From NCBI GenBank assembly GCA_039798705.1, contig JBDKFN010000004.1, forward strand, positions 1 to 60,808: DNA of 60,808 nucleotides. Reading direction: 5' to 3'. How positions within the stretch are numbered: position 1 is the stretch's first letter; each line of letters begins with the position of its first letter. The position numbers and the translations under genes are program-made. A model generated the notes under the pieces. That model was not told the DNA's origin and did no database searches. It was given only the letters and a program-made list of their open reading frames with translations. Shown here in pieces: positions 25,417-35,102 of the stretch. The DNA comes from CAIKLP01 sp039798705. Lineage in GTDB: Bacteria > Bacteroidota > Bacteroidia > Sphingobacteriales > Sphingobacteriaceae.

Positions 25417-27531
25417 ATGTTTTCAAAACAACAATTTTATAAGTTTTTAATTGGATCGATTGGTTTATTTATTCCATTTAATGGAATAGCTCAGGCTTCT
25501 TTCGATGAAAAATTAACCACCGCTGGAAATATTAGAATGACGATCAATAATTTAGGCATGATCGGTAATGCATTCAAAGGCTCTTATAATATTTTAGGAT
25601 ATCCATCTTGTGAATTTCCTGCAAATTCAGGTGTAGAACATTTATTTCAGGGAGGTCTATGGATTGGTGCATTAATCAACGGGTCTCAGGTTGCTGTTAG
25701 TTCAGGAGCTACTGATGATGCCTCGGGTTATACTACCGGTAAAAGCGGTTTTGAATTTACTGCCGGATTAGGGTCTAAAATAAAAGAAAGATCTAGTTTA
25801 ATTGACAATCCTTTATATGAAACCAATGCGGTATCACATCAAGATTTTCTAGCTGACTTTACAGATAAAAATATTGTAGTTCCTGGAACAAACATTGCTA
25901 TTACAAACCATAATTTCCCTTTAGGTGCCGATGTGCATTTTGAAGCATATAACTACAACTTTAATTTTGCAAATTATTTTGTCATATTAAACTATACAAT
26001 TACGAATAACAGTACTTCAAATTGGGATAGTGTTTTTATTGGTTATTGGAAAGACGGTGTAGTGAGAAATGTAAATGTAACACCTCCTGGTGGAAGTGCA
26101 TTTTATAATAAAGGTGGTAATGGTTTTTTAGATTCTTTAGATATTGCATATGAATTTGATGCAAACGGCGACCCAGGATTTACCGAAACCTATGTTGGGT
26201 TAAAATACCTCGGATCGATTGACCCTGCTGGATTTGCGCATCCTTTATTAAGACCAAACATGAAGATTAATTATAACTCATGGCAATTTCAAAATTCTGC
26301 AGATCCTTTGTTTTTTTCTCCAACAGACGATAATCAAAAATATGGAAAGATGACTGCTGGTTTAAATCATCGTTCCGACTGGCAAACAGTAATTCGTCCA
26401 ACATTAAGTCAGCCGAATAACAGATCGCATTTGATGGCTGTTGGCCCTTTTGTCCAAATTAAACCTGGTCAAACAATTAATATTTCATTTGCCTTAGTTT
26501 GTGCAAAGAAAAATGAAGATGGAAAACCCAATACAGCAGACAACGATTTTCAAAAACAAATTTTAGTGCAGAATTCTAAATTTGCTCAAACTGCATACAA
26601 CGGCGAAGATGTAAATTTCAACGGGTTACTTGATGCTGGCGAAGACCGAGATGGCAATGGGGTTATTACTCGATTTGTATTGCCAGCGCCACCGGTTATT
26701 CCTCGAATGAAAGTGGTTGCTTCTGAAAATAAAATGGAAATTTACTGGACAAAAAATGCAGAAGCATCTGTAGATCCAATTTCAAAGAAAAAAGATTTTG
26801 AAGGTTATAGAATATACAAAACAGCTTTAGGTTTTGATGTAAAACAAACGCAAGATATTGCGAAGTCTTTAAAGTTAGTTGCTGAATTTGATCGTGCTGA
26901 TAATACCTTATTTAACAACACAGGATTGCAAGCGATAGCATTAAAAGATTCTATTACGTTTGGAGAATTAGGTCCCTTAGATGAGCCAATATATTATCAT
27001 TATAAATATACGTTCGATAATTTACAAAACGGATGGCAACATGCAATTGCATTAACGGCATTTGACCAAGGAGACAAAGTGAATAATCTAGAATCATTAG
27101 AGTCAAGTACATTGCCAAATATCAAAAGGATTTTCCCTGGTATGCCAGCGAATGACGACTTTGCAAATGGCGAACCATTTGTATACCCAAATCCATATTA
27201 TGGCTTAGCAGCTTGGGAAGGGTTGAGCACCAACCCAGAAAGTAAAAAAATATACTTCGCAAACTTGCCTGCAAATTGTACCGTAAAAATTTATACATCT
27301 TCTGGCGATTTAGTAGATCAGTTTACGCATAACGAATCATATAATGGTTCGGACATTAAATGGAATAATATTTACGCCGACCCAAGTAAGAATCAATTTT
27401 CAGGTGGAGAGCATGCATGGGATTTATTATCAGCAGACAATCAAATTATAGCAAGAGGTATTTATATGTTTTCTGTGAAGGATAATAAAACAGGCAAAAT
27501 AGTAAACGGTAAATTCGCATTAATTAAATAG
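25417..27531 (+). CDS. Large secreted T9SS-substrate protein of unknown function
   Basis: A 704-residue secreted protein: signal peptide to about residue 26 (GIAQ), then a beta-rich region with FQGGLWIGA near 70 and several paired YVILNYTITNNS-like strands. A calcium-loop-like segment DVNFNGLLDAGEDRDGNG lies near 405, followed by a fibronectin-III-like stretch (KMEIYWTKNAEASVDP, FEGYRIYKT). The C terminus (FVYPNPYYG near 588, TVKIYTSSGDLVDQF, ARGIYMFSVKDNKTGKIVNGK) is a type IX sorting domain. No catalytic motif seen. It is one base from the nuclease-fold gene, so both are almost surely co-translated. Confidence 0.82.
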   Translation: MFSKQQFYKFLIGSIGLFIPFNGIAQASFDEKLTTAGNIRMTINNLGMIGNAFKGSYNILGYPSCEFPANSGVEHLFQGGLWIGALINGSQVAVSSGATDDASGYTTGKSGFEFTAGLGSKIKERSSLIDNPLYETNAVSHQDFLADFTDKNIVVPGTNIAITNHNFPLGADVHFEAYNYNFNFANYFVILNYTITNNSTSNWDSVFIGYWKDGVVRNVNVTPPGGSAFYNKGGNGFLDSLDIAYEFDANGDPGFTETYVGLKYLGSIDPAGFAHPLLRPNMKINYNSWQFQNSADPLFFSPTDDNQKYGKMTAGLNHRSDWQTVIRPTLSQPNNRSHLMAVGPFVQIKPGQTINISFALVCAKKNEDGKPNTADNDFQKQILVQNSKFAQTAYNGEDVNFNGLLDAGEDRDGNGVITRFVLPAPPVIPRMKVVASENKMEIYWTKNAEASVDPISKKKDFEGYRIYKTALGFDVKQTQDIAKSLKLVAEFDRADNTLFNNTGLQAIALKDSITFGELGPLDEPIYYHYKYTFDNLQNGWQHAIALTAFDQGDKVNNLESLESSTLPNIKRIFPGMPANDDFANGEPFVYPNPYYGLAAWEGLSTNPESKKIYFANLPANCTVKIYTSSGDLVDQFTHNESYNGSDIKWNNIYADPSKNQFSGGEHAWDLLSADNQIIARGIYMFSVKDNKTGKIVNGKFALIK

Positions 27532-27564
27532 AAAAATACACAGCAATTAGAAAATAAAAAAATC

Positions 27565-29697
27565 ATGAACAAAAAATTACTCGCAATGGCAATGTTGTTG
27601 TTTGGTGCATTAGCTGCTCAAGCACAATATCCTTTAAAAACAATTCAAGAAGTGCAAACGGTTTCGCAGCAGAATTTAGCGGCAGGACAAGACGCTTCTT
27701 CTATTCCATCTACAGATACGATTAGAATTCGTGGTGTTGTAATCATGGATGCAGGTCTTTCAACATTAGTTGGCGGAAAACAAGTTTGGATTCAAACAAA
27801 TGATGGATCTTCTTTTTCTGGAATTGACTTATATCAAAACTTCCCAGGCAGCACTGTAACCGGTGATGCTGGAACAGGAATCCTTTCTTTAGTTGCAGGT
27901 GACTCCGTAGAAATTGTTGGAAATGTTTTAGAGTATCAAGGCGAAACAGAATTTATACCTGTAAATACAACGCCAGCTACACCTATTCAAATTCTTGGCG
28001 GTGGAATTACAGTAAAATCAAAATTGATTACTGCAGCAGAATTGAATGATGCAAATAGAAATAACATTTTAACTACTGGTGAGCAATACGAAGGAATGTA
28101 TGTTGAGATACGTAATTTGACAGTATCTACAGTTGATTATTTTTCAAATGGCACACGTGTAAGTTTTAATATTGTTGATGCTAATGGAAATAAAATTAAT
28201 GTTTCAGACAGATTTAAAGCTTTTAAATTACCTGCAGCTGGTGGCTCATTTGTTCCACCAAATGTTGGAGATGTGTTAACTAGTATTAAAGGTATCATCG
28301 CGCATTCATTAAATAATCGTGGATATGAATTACACGTATTTGATGCTTCGCAAATTGTATATGGTGCAGCTGCTCCAACAATTTCACAAATCACACGTTC
28401 TATTAAAGTCCCTACAAGTACTGATGCGATTACTGTTACAGCAAACATTACGGATAAAGATGGCGTTAACTCTGCAGATCTTTATTATGCAGTAGGTGTA
28501 AATAGTACTACTTATACTTCGGTTGCAATGACTGCAAACGGAAATAGTTTTTCAGCTGTAATACCTGCACAAGCAGATGGTTCTTTTGTTAAATATTACA
28601 TTTCTGCAAAAGACAATTCAACCGCACAATTAGTAAGTCGCATTCCTAATGTACCCACAGAAGATCCAAAGTTCTATGTAGTACGTAACGCAGGTATGGG
28701 TATTTATGATGTTCAATATACGCCATTCAAATCAGGTAACTCAGGCTTCTTGGGTCAAGAAGTTACAGTTACAGGTGTAGTAACTGCGTCTGCAAATGAT
28801 TTAGGGTATGTATTTATTCAACAAGAAAATCAATTGAATTGGGCAGGTTTAATGTGTATTGGAAGTACAACGCTTTCTACGCTTGCTATTGGTGATAAAG
28901 TAACTGTGACTGGTACCGTAAGAGAAAATTATGGTTATACTCGTATAGAGGCAATTACATCAGTTTCGAAAAACGGAACAGGTTCTATTACTCCAATTGT
29001 TTTGGTTGCTGATTCATTCCGAAAATATAGTTTTACAGGAACTGAACCATACGAAGGTATGTTAGTTAAGTTCATTGGAAATAATGGTTCAAAATTAAAA
29101 GTAGTAAATGCAAATGCAGACGATCCTAGTAATTTTGCAGAATACCGTGTAGGTCCAGATACCACAGATGGTGGTGCTGGTTGCAGGGTAATTGCTGGTA
29201 GGGTAACTTCATCGGTTTATTCTTCTTTAAATGTTTCTTATGTTACAGACACTATCTGGGCAACTATTTCAGGTGTAATGAAAGTGGCTCCAATTGTAGT
29301 TCAAAAAGGTGATAGCATGACTTCTGTAACTGGTATTATGGATTACTCATTCAGTAACTGTAAATTAATGCCACGTAACAATACTGATTTTGAAAACTAT
29401 TCGAGAATGACAGTAGGTGTAAATAGCCAAGCTTTAAATAAAGGCAAAGTTGTTGCATATCCTAACCCTACTAGTAATCAAATCAACTTCGATTTTATAT
29501 TGCCTGCAAATGCGATAGATTGCAACATTGTAATTTATGATATGTTAGGAAATATGGTAAGCTCAAAAGCGTTGACTTCATTGAGTGGTAGCACATCTAT
29601 TGCTATTGATAATATTGCACAAGGATCTTACATTTATTCAGTTGTTGCTAAAAACATAGGACAATTAAATAATGGAAGATTTGTAGTAGTAAAATAA
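27565..29697 (+). CDS. Secreted OB-fold-containing protein with T9SS domain
   Basis: A 710-residue secreted protein with signal peptide MNKKLLAMAMLLFGALAAQA. Two or three segments look like OB folds of the kind found in secreted nucleases: DTIRIRGVVIMDAG..KQVWIQTNDG near 50-85, QEVTVTGVVTASANDLGYVFIQQ near 395, and DKVTVTGTVRENYGYTRIEAI near 445. A further beta domain (ITVTANITDKDGVNSADLYY) lies between. The last ~80 residues form a type IX sorting domain (VVAYPNPTSNQINF, NIVIYDMLGNMVSS, QGSYIYSVV). No nuclease active site is seen in this protein itself. A terminator follows the stop. Confidence 0.82.
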   Translation: MNKKLLAMAMLLFGALAAQAQYPLKTIQEVQTVSQQNLAAGQDASSIPSTDTIRIRGVVIMDAGLSTLVGGKQVWIQTNDGSSFSGIDLYQNFPGSTVTGDAGTGILSLVAGDSVEIVGNVLEYQGETEFIPVNTTPATPIQILGGGITVKSKLITAAELNDANRNNILTTGEQYEGMYVEIRNLTVSTVDYFSNGTRVSFNIVDANGNKINVSDRFKAFKLPAAGGSFVPPNVGDVLTSIKGIIAHSLNNRGYELHVFDASQIVYGAAAPTISQITRSIKVPTSTDAITVTANITDKDGVNSADLYYAVGVNSTTYTSVAMTANGNSFSAVIPAQADGSFVKYYISAKDNSTAQLVSRIPNVPTEDPKFYVVRNAGMGIYDVQYTPFKSGNSGFLGQEVTVTGVVTASANDLGYVFIQQENQLNWAGLMCIGSTTLSTLAIGDKVTVTGTVRENYGYTRIEAITSVSKNGTGSITPIVLVADSFRKYSFTGTEPYEGMLVKFIGNNGSKLKVVNANADDPSNFAEYRVGPDTTDGGAGCRVIAGRVTSSVYSSLNVSYVTDTIWATISGVMKVAPIVVQKGDSMTSVTGIMDYSFSNCKLMPRNNTDFENYSRMTVGVNSQALNKGKVVAYPNPTSNQINFDFILPANAIDCNIVIYDMLGNMVSSKALTSLSGSTSIAIDNIAQGSYIYSVVAKNIGQLNNGRFVVVK

Positions 29698-29704
29698 TTT
29701 TAAC

Positions 29705-29737
29705 AGCTCCTTGCATTATAATGCAAGGAGCTTTTTT
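29705..29737 (+). terminator. Strong terminator inside the envelope cluster
   Basis: A perfect 14-bp inverted repeat (AGCTCCTTGCATTA / TAATGCAAGGAGCT) followed by six T. It divides the cluster into a secreted-protein part upstream and a lipoprotein/receptor part downstream, whose first ATG is only ten bases beyond the T tract. Confidence 0.85.
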
Positions 29738-29747
29738 GTAATTTATA

Positions 29748-31235
29748 ATGAAATCAACACGCATTTTATTTTTTCTATTATTAACGCTTGGTTTGTCTGC
29801 TTGTATCAAAGAAGATGAATTGAAGTTAAACGCAAATCCGAATACTTCTATCTTTTTAGATAAGATTGACCGATTTGGTGAAAACAGATTGAATACAAAT
29901 GTTACAATGCATTGGTCTGCTGATGACCAAGACGGTTTTGTAAAAGGGTATGAAATATCTTTAGATAATAATACATGGTCCTTTACTACCAGCCAAGACA
30001 GCACCTTCCGATTCACTATTTCTAATGGAGATACAACAGATATTCATTTATATGTTCGTGCAATAGATAACGATGGAAATAAAGATTTATCTCCAGCTTA
30101 CTTAAGAATTCCAATTAAAAATACCATCCCAACAATTTCCTTTGACGATAATTTGATAAAAGGAGATTCTGTGTATACTGTATTTTCATTATTGTGGAAT
30201 GCGAATGATTTAGATGGCAACGAAACCATTGATTCAATTTATTTGAAAATTAACAACGGAGATTGGTTTTCATTTTCTAAGAAAACAAACTTCGTAACAT
30301 TAGTGCCAAACAATCCAGGTGTAACTGGAGCAGATCAAGCAAAGGTTTATTTGGGTTACGACGCGATTAAAATTAATAAACAAATCAATGGTTTGTACAT
30401 AGACGGCATTAATCACATTTATATTAAAGCGCGCGATTTTTCTGGTGCCGAGAGTACCATTGATACATTAAAGTCTTTTTTCTTAAGAAGAAAGACATCT
30501 GATTTATTGGTGCTTGATGCGTATAATATTGCAACTACCCCAAGTGCGGATGTTGTATATAAAGAAGTCTTACAATCTGTATATGGTGCAGTAGACTTTT
30601 ACGATTTCTTTAGACAAAACAAAGCTTATTTCCCATCAATTTGGAAACCCACATTTAGTTTGTTTTTGAATTTGTATGATAAAGTGTTCTGGTATTCTGA
30701 TAATATTGCAAGTAACAATAATGCCATGCTATTAGAAAGTGGAGCATCTGCAATTCAAAATTATTTAAATGCAGATGGAAAATTATTTGTTTGTTCTGAT
30801 TTTGCAAACAATGCTTACCCATTAGCATTTTCAAAGACTTCCCCAATATTTCAATTTTCTCCAGCAGATAGTTTTCAAACTTTTTTCGCTGCGAATCAAA
30901 AAGCGAGCATTCCTAAAGATTCATTTTTAGTACCCAATACATTAGCAGGCAGCGGATACCCTGTTTTGCAAGCTAGTTCGTTTGCCGATGCTGTTGATCC
31001 GTTTTTTGAAAAGTCAAATGCTACAGTAATTTATTCAGCCAACATTAAAAGAAATTCTGGTGTCACCAACACGAAAGTGGTTATGGCTAAAACGCAGAAC
31101 ACTAATGGTAAAACCAATCAAGTGTTTTGTTCGATAGATTTATTTAAAATGCAAGGTGATGCGGATGTAAATGGACAGCAAGACGAATTAAAAAAATTAT
31201 TTCAAAAGATATTTTTAGACGAATTTAATTGGTAA
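29748..31235 (+). CDS. Large predicted lipoprotein with Ig/fibronectin-like repeats
   Basis: A 495-residue lipoprotein (LSACIKED, Cys at 19). Two similar beta-sandwich-like units follow: NVTMHWSADDQDGFVKGYEISLD near 46 and FSLLWNANDLDGNETIDSIYLKIN near 145, each with a D-x-D-G loop. After RRKTSDLLVLDAYN (near 250) comes an alpha/beta region (SGASAIQNYLNADGKLFVCSDFANNAYP) that resembles a glutamine-amidotransferase-like Rossmann fold; that is tentative. The stop overlaps the ATG of the TonB-dependent receptor by one base, so the two are coupled and probably work together at the outer membrane. Confidence 0.78.
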   Translation: MKSTRILFFLLLTLGLSACIKEDELKLNANPNTSIFLDKIDRFGENRLNTNVTMHWSADDQDGFVKGYEISLDNNTWSFTTSQDSTFRFTISNGDTTDIHLYVRAIDNDGNKDLSPAYLRIPIKNTIPTISFDDNLIKGDSVYTVFSLLWNANDLDGNETIDSIYLKINNGDWFSFSKKTNFVTLVPNNPGVTGADQAKVYLGYDAIKINKQINGLYIDGINHIYIKARDFSGAESTIDTLKSFFLRRKTSDLLVLDAYNIATTPSADVVYKEVLQSVYGAVDFYDFFRQNKAYFPSIWKPTFSLFLNLYDKVFWYSDNIASNNNAMLLESGASAIQNYLNADGKLFVCSDFANNAYPLAFSKTSPIFQFSPADSFQTFFAANQKASIPKDSFLVPNTLAGSGYPVLQASSFADAVDPFFEKSNATVIYSANIKRNSGVTNTKVVMAKTQNTNGKTNQVFCSIDLFKMQGDADVNGQQDELKKLFQKIFLDEFNW

Positions 31236-34057
31236 TGAAAAAAAGCATTATATATATATTACTTTTTATTTTTTCCATGTTCTCTGTTGTAAGTGCGCAA
31301 GTACAAACAGGAGTATTGAAAGGGAAAGTTATTGATAGAAAAACGAAAGAGCCAATTATTGGAGCAACTGTAACCATTGTTGGTACTTACTTTGGTGTTA
31401 GTACAGATGTCAATGGAAGTTTTCAAATCAATGCCATTAAGCCTGGCGATTACACAGTAAAAGCAATTTATTTAGGCTATAAAGAGTTGCAATATAATGG
31501 TGTAAAAATTAATGGAACAGTTCCTACGCAATTAAATTTAACACTAAGTGAAGTGACTGCTGAAATAGGTGCGGTTGAAGTTTTAGGTCAAAGAACGATC
31601 GTAGACTTAGAGTCTGGGAAATCGAGTACAAAAGTTTCTTCAGAAGACATCAAAGACATGAGTGTGAAAGATGTGCAATCGATTGTTGCAAACCAAGCAG
31701 GGGTGAGTCAAAATCCAGATGGTTTACAAATTAGAGGAGGTCGAGTATACGAAACACAATATTTAGTTGATGGTATAAATGCGCAAGATCCACTAGCTGG
31801 AACGGGCTTTGGCGTTGACATTGCGTCAAATGCAGTAAATGACATTGAAGTAATTACAGGTGGAGTTGGAGCAGAATTTGGCGAAGGTACTTCTGGTGTC
31901 GTATTAACTAGGATAAGAGAAGGTGGAGACAAAGTTAAGTTTGGTGGTAGTTATTACAGAGATAATTTAGGGATCAATAATGCTAGTAATTGGAATACCG
32001 ATATGTTAAGCATCAACTTTGGATCACCTGTGCCTTTTACTAAAAAGAAATTAACTTTTTTTAGTAGTGCAAATATGGAATTGACTGATGAGTTTTTTAA
32101 AAATCCGGCTAAGCAATTGCATAGTTCTTTACTGCGTAATAATGATTCTATTTGGGCGCCAAGAGAAGATAATAAATGGTCGGGTACTTTTAAGTTAACT
32201 TATAATATTGCACCAGGTAAAAAATTATCGATATCAAATCAATCAAGTTTAAATATCAATCAAAATACTCGATCACTTCAAGTAGTAGGAAACAACGCAA
32301 TCGTGACCCCTGGTTATCAATATTTGTTCAGTTTGAATATGGACAATGCGGCAACCTATACCCACAAGTCTAATTTATTAATTGTTCAATATTTGAATTT
32401 GTTTTCAAAAGAATTGTCGATGGATGTTTCTTTTGCAAGGCTATTTACAAATTTGAGAGCAGATGCAAATGGTCGACCGTTTAGGCCTTCGACCATTGAT
32501 CAAATTTTCGATCCAGCATCTATTGTATCAGACCCCGCAACTTTATTTAATCCTGGAGACTCCGTGATTTATGTAAATCCTGGTCCAGGTTTATATAACA
32601 ACGGAGGAGTTTCTACTTTGTGGCACGATCACTACGCACAAGAAAATACTTTCAAAGTAAAATTTAATTACACTCCGAATAAAGAAAATTTTATCAGCTT
32701 CGGAATTGAACATAAAGAGCAAGAATACCAATGGGTGGATGTTACTAGACCTTGGATTGGTGCACCAATTATTATTGACGACTCTACCACTACAGCTTCA
32801 TCAAGTATTGGTCAGTCGAATGATATTTGGAAAGTAAACCCTGCTACTGGAGGCTTATTCTTTCAAGATGAATTGCGTTATAAAGGCATCATTGTTAATG
32901 CAGGAGTTCGATTGAATTATTGGATGCCTGGAAAATTTGCAGATCAAGCAGTAGCAGATCCAAACGCGCCAGTACTAGACGCCATCAGACAATCTTATCT
33001 TGCAAATAGTACAGAAATTTTTGGTCGCAGAACAAAATTTAGGTTATTACCTAAGCTTAGAATTTCTTTCCCAGTTTCTGAGAATAATGTTTTGTATTTT
33101 AATTACGGGCATTTAAGTAAGTTGCCACATCCACGTTTTGTTTATGCAGGTTTAGATCCAGTTTATCAAAATAGGTCTTTCCTAGCAAATTTAGGAAATC
33201 CAGACTTGAATCCAGAAGTAACGGTTTCGTATGAAGTTGGAATTAAAACACAAGTAACATCAAATTTTGCTGTTACCGCAACGGCGTTTTACAACGACAA
33301 GTTCGACTATATTGTAAGTAGAAGAATTATTGTAAAAGATCAAACTGGACGTTTTGTTGAAAAGAATTTCAATATCAATCAAGATTATGCAAGAATCCGC
33401 GGATTTGAATTGACATTAAATAGAAGAGTTCAAAGATATTTAAGCGCAACTTTTAGTGCGGCTTATCAAATTGCTACAGGGAAATCAAATTCTGCGCAAG
33501 AATCACAATTGCAAATTTTACAAACAGGTTCTGTCTCGCCAACTGTTGAACAAAATTTAGCATGGGACAGACCACTTGATTTAAAATTAATGATTGTATT
33601 TAAACCAGACACTTCTTTCCATATTGGCCGTATTAATTTTAATAGGGTGCGTGTGTTTTTTAATTCAACATACAAATCAGGATTACGTTATACGCCATAC
33701 TATCAAAATGGTGTAGAGCCAAATGGAAGGCCCATTTACGAGCCCGACGAATTGCATCCATTTAGTAAGCTAGGGTCGGCTTGGTGGAATACAGATTTAA
33801 AAATTACCAAAGATATTCCTATTAAAAGAGGACAACAAATTAGTTTGAGTTTAGAATTTAAAAATATTTTTGATAATAAAAACGCTGCAATAATAAATCC
33901 AATCACAGGTAAGGCTTATGAATATGGAGATCCGCTTCCTAATACTTATCGTGATCCAATGTATCCTGATCCACAAGACAATGGTGTGCCACCATTTAAC
34001 CCGGCTAGGTATTTGACGCCAAGACAATTGTTGGCTGGAATTAGTTGGCAGTTTTAA
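31235..34057 (+). CDS. TonB-dependent outer-membrane receptor
   Basis: A 940-residue TonB-dependent receptor. Signal peptide to about residue 22 (VVSAQ), then a carboxypeptidase-regulatory-like domain (LKGKVIDRKTKEPIIGATV, FQINAIKPGDYTVKAIYLGYK; ~28-110), a plug domain (GLQIRGGRVYETQYLVDGINAQDP near 165) and a 22-strand barrel ending in RQLLAGISWQF with the terminal Phe typical of barrels. No SusD partner is present, so this is not a classic glycan-utilisation pair. The ATG at 31235 overlaps the previous stop (TAATG); an in-frame TTG at 31229 is not needed. The ligand is unknown; the neighbours are the only clue. Confidence 0.93.
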   Translation: MKKSIIYILLFIFSMFSVVSAQVQTGVLKGKVIDRKTKEPIIGATVTIVGTYFGVSTDVNGSFQINAIKPGDYTVKAIYLGYKELQYNGVKINGTVPTQLNLTLSEVTAEIGAVEVLGQRTIVDLESGKSSTKVSSEDIKDMSVKDVQSIVANQAGVSQNPDGLQIRGGRVYETQYLVDGINAQDPLAGTGFGVDIASNAVNDIEVITGGVGAEFGEGTSGVVLTRIREGGDKVKFGGSYYRDNLGINNASNWNTDMLSINFGSPVPFTKKKLTFFSSANMELTDEFFKNPAKQLHSSLLRNNDSIWAPREDNKWSGTFKLTYNIAPGKKLSISNQSSLNINQNTRSLQVVGNNAIVTPGYQYLFSLNMDNAATYTHKSNLLIVQYLNLFSKELSMDVSFARLFTNLRADANGRPFRPSTIDQIFDPASIVSDPATLFNPGDSVIYVNPGPGLYNNGGVSTLWHDHYAQENTFKVKFNYTPNKENFISFGIEHKEQEYQWVDVTRPWIGAPIIIDDSTTTASSSIGQSNDIWKVNPATGGLFFQDELRYKGIIVNAGVRLNYWMPGKFADQAVADPNAPVLDAIRQSYLANSTEIFGRRTKFRLLPKLRISFPVSENNVLYFNYGHLSKLPHPRFVYAGLDPVYQNRSFLANLGNPDLNPEVTVSYEVGIKTQVTSNFAVTATAFYNDKFDYIVSRRIIVKDQTGRFVEKNFNINQDYARIRGFELTLNRRVQRYLSATFSAAYQIATGKSNSAQESQLQILQTGSVSPTVEQNLAWDRPLDLKLMIVFKPDTSFHIGRINFNRVRVFFNSTYKSGLRYTPYYQNGVEPNGRPIYEPDELHPFSKLGSAWWNTDLKITKDIPIKRGQQISLSLEFKNIFDNKNAAIINPITGKAYEYGDPLPNTYRDPMYPDPQDNGVPPFNPARYLTPRQLLAGISWQF

Positions 34058-34100
34058 TTTGCAATAATAAATGACTCGTTCAGCATATATAAAATTTGAA

Positions 34101-35102
34101 ATGAAAAAATATTTAATGGCCATTGTTTGTTCTATGTGCGTGTTGTTTGCACAAGCACAATTGCTTCCTAATTTAGGCGGACAAAGAGCAGGCACTTCGG
34201 CATTTAATTTTTTAAAATTAAATTATAATCCACGCGCAACAGCAATGGCTGGAGCTAGTGCTGCAATGCCAGGTGATGCATTTTCTGCAGCTGCAAATCC
34301 TGCAGCGATTATAGATGTGAAAGATTTAAGTTTTGCAATATCATCACAACAATATTATGCGGGATCAAATACAAGTTATCTTGCAGCAGTTGTGCCAACT
34401 AAACATTATAGCGCTTGGGCTTTTCAATTGCAAAGTTACAGAACCGATGCCATGGAAAAGCGTACGGAATTTCAGCCTTATGGTACAGGAGAATATTTCT
34501 ACGGACAAAATTTAGCATTAGGATTATCTTATAGTAAAGTGTTGTCAGATTATTTTAGTTATGGCATTTCGGCAAAATATATTTATGAAGGGATTGACAA
34601 TTTTAAAGTGCATAGTGGTGTAATTGATTTAGGTTTTCTTTACAAAACAGATTTTAAAGATTTGAAATTTGCTGTATTGCTTTCCAATTTTGGTATCAAT
34701 ACTAAAATTGATGGAGAAACAAATACATTGGTTGCCTTTAATAATTCTAATCCAGATATCAATGCATATGCAGCACCTACACTTTTCAAAATGGGTGTTT
34801 CCTTTGTACCTTATCAATCGGGTAGAAACAAATTATTATTTGCAACAGAATTACAGCATCCAAATGATAATTCAGAAAACATACGTGTTGGATTAGAATA
34901 CAGTTGGCTGGATTTATTTTATGTTCGTGGTGGGTTTAAATTAGGATTGAAAGACCAATCAACTCCAACCTTTGGAGCGGGTATTCGTACTCATTTTGGT
35001 AGATATCCTTTGAATGTATTATATGCTGCAGATCCACATCCATATTTGGGATTTGCACAACAAGTAGGCGTATCAATTGCTTTAACAAAAGAAAACAGGT
35101 AA
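34101..35102 (+). CDS. PorV/PorQ-family outer-membrane protein
   Basis: A 333-residue barrel protein of the PorV/PorQ (UPF0164-like) group. With the ATG at 34101 it has a clean signal peptide (MKKYLMAIVCSMCVLFAQAQ); the earlier in-frame ATG at 34071 would put ten residues before it. The N-terminal family signature is visible: GTSAFNFLKLNYNPRATAMAGA, FSAAANPAAI, followed by amphipathic strands to the end. PorV is the outer-membrane shuttle of type IX secretion; a cluster-specific paralogue may serve the three T9SS cargo proteins upstream. That role is inferred from context. The stop overlaps the next ATG by one base. Confidence 0.85.
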   Translation: MKKYLMAIVCSMCVLFAQAQLLPNLGGQRAGTSAFNFLKLNYNPRATAMAGASAAMPGDAFSAAANPAAIIDVKDLSFAISSQQYYAGSNTSYLAAVVPTKHYSAWAFQLQSYRTDAMEKRTEFQPYGTGEYFYGQNLALGLSYSKVLSDYFSYGISAKYIYEGIDNFKVHSGVIDLGFLYKTDFKDLKFAVLLSNFGINTKIDGETNTLVAFNNSNPDINAYAAPTLFKMGVSFVPYQSGRNKLLFATELQHPNDNSENIRVGLEYSWLDLFYVRGGFKLGLKDQSTPTFGAGIRTHFGRYPLNVLYAADPHPYLGFAQQVGVSIALTKENR

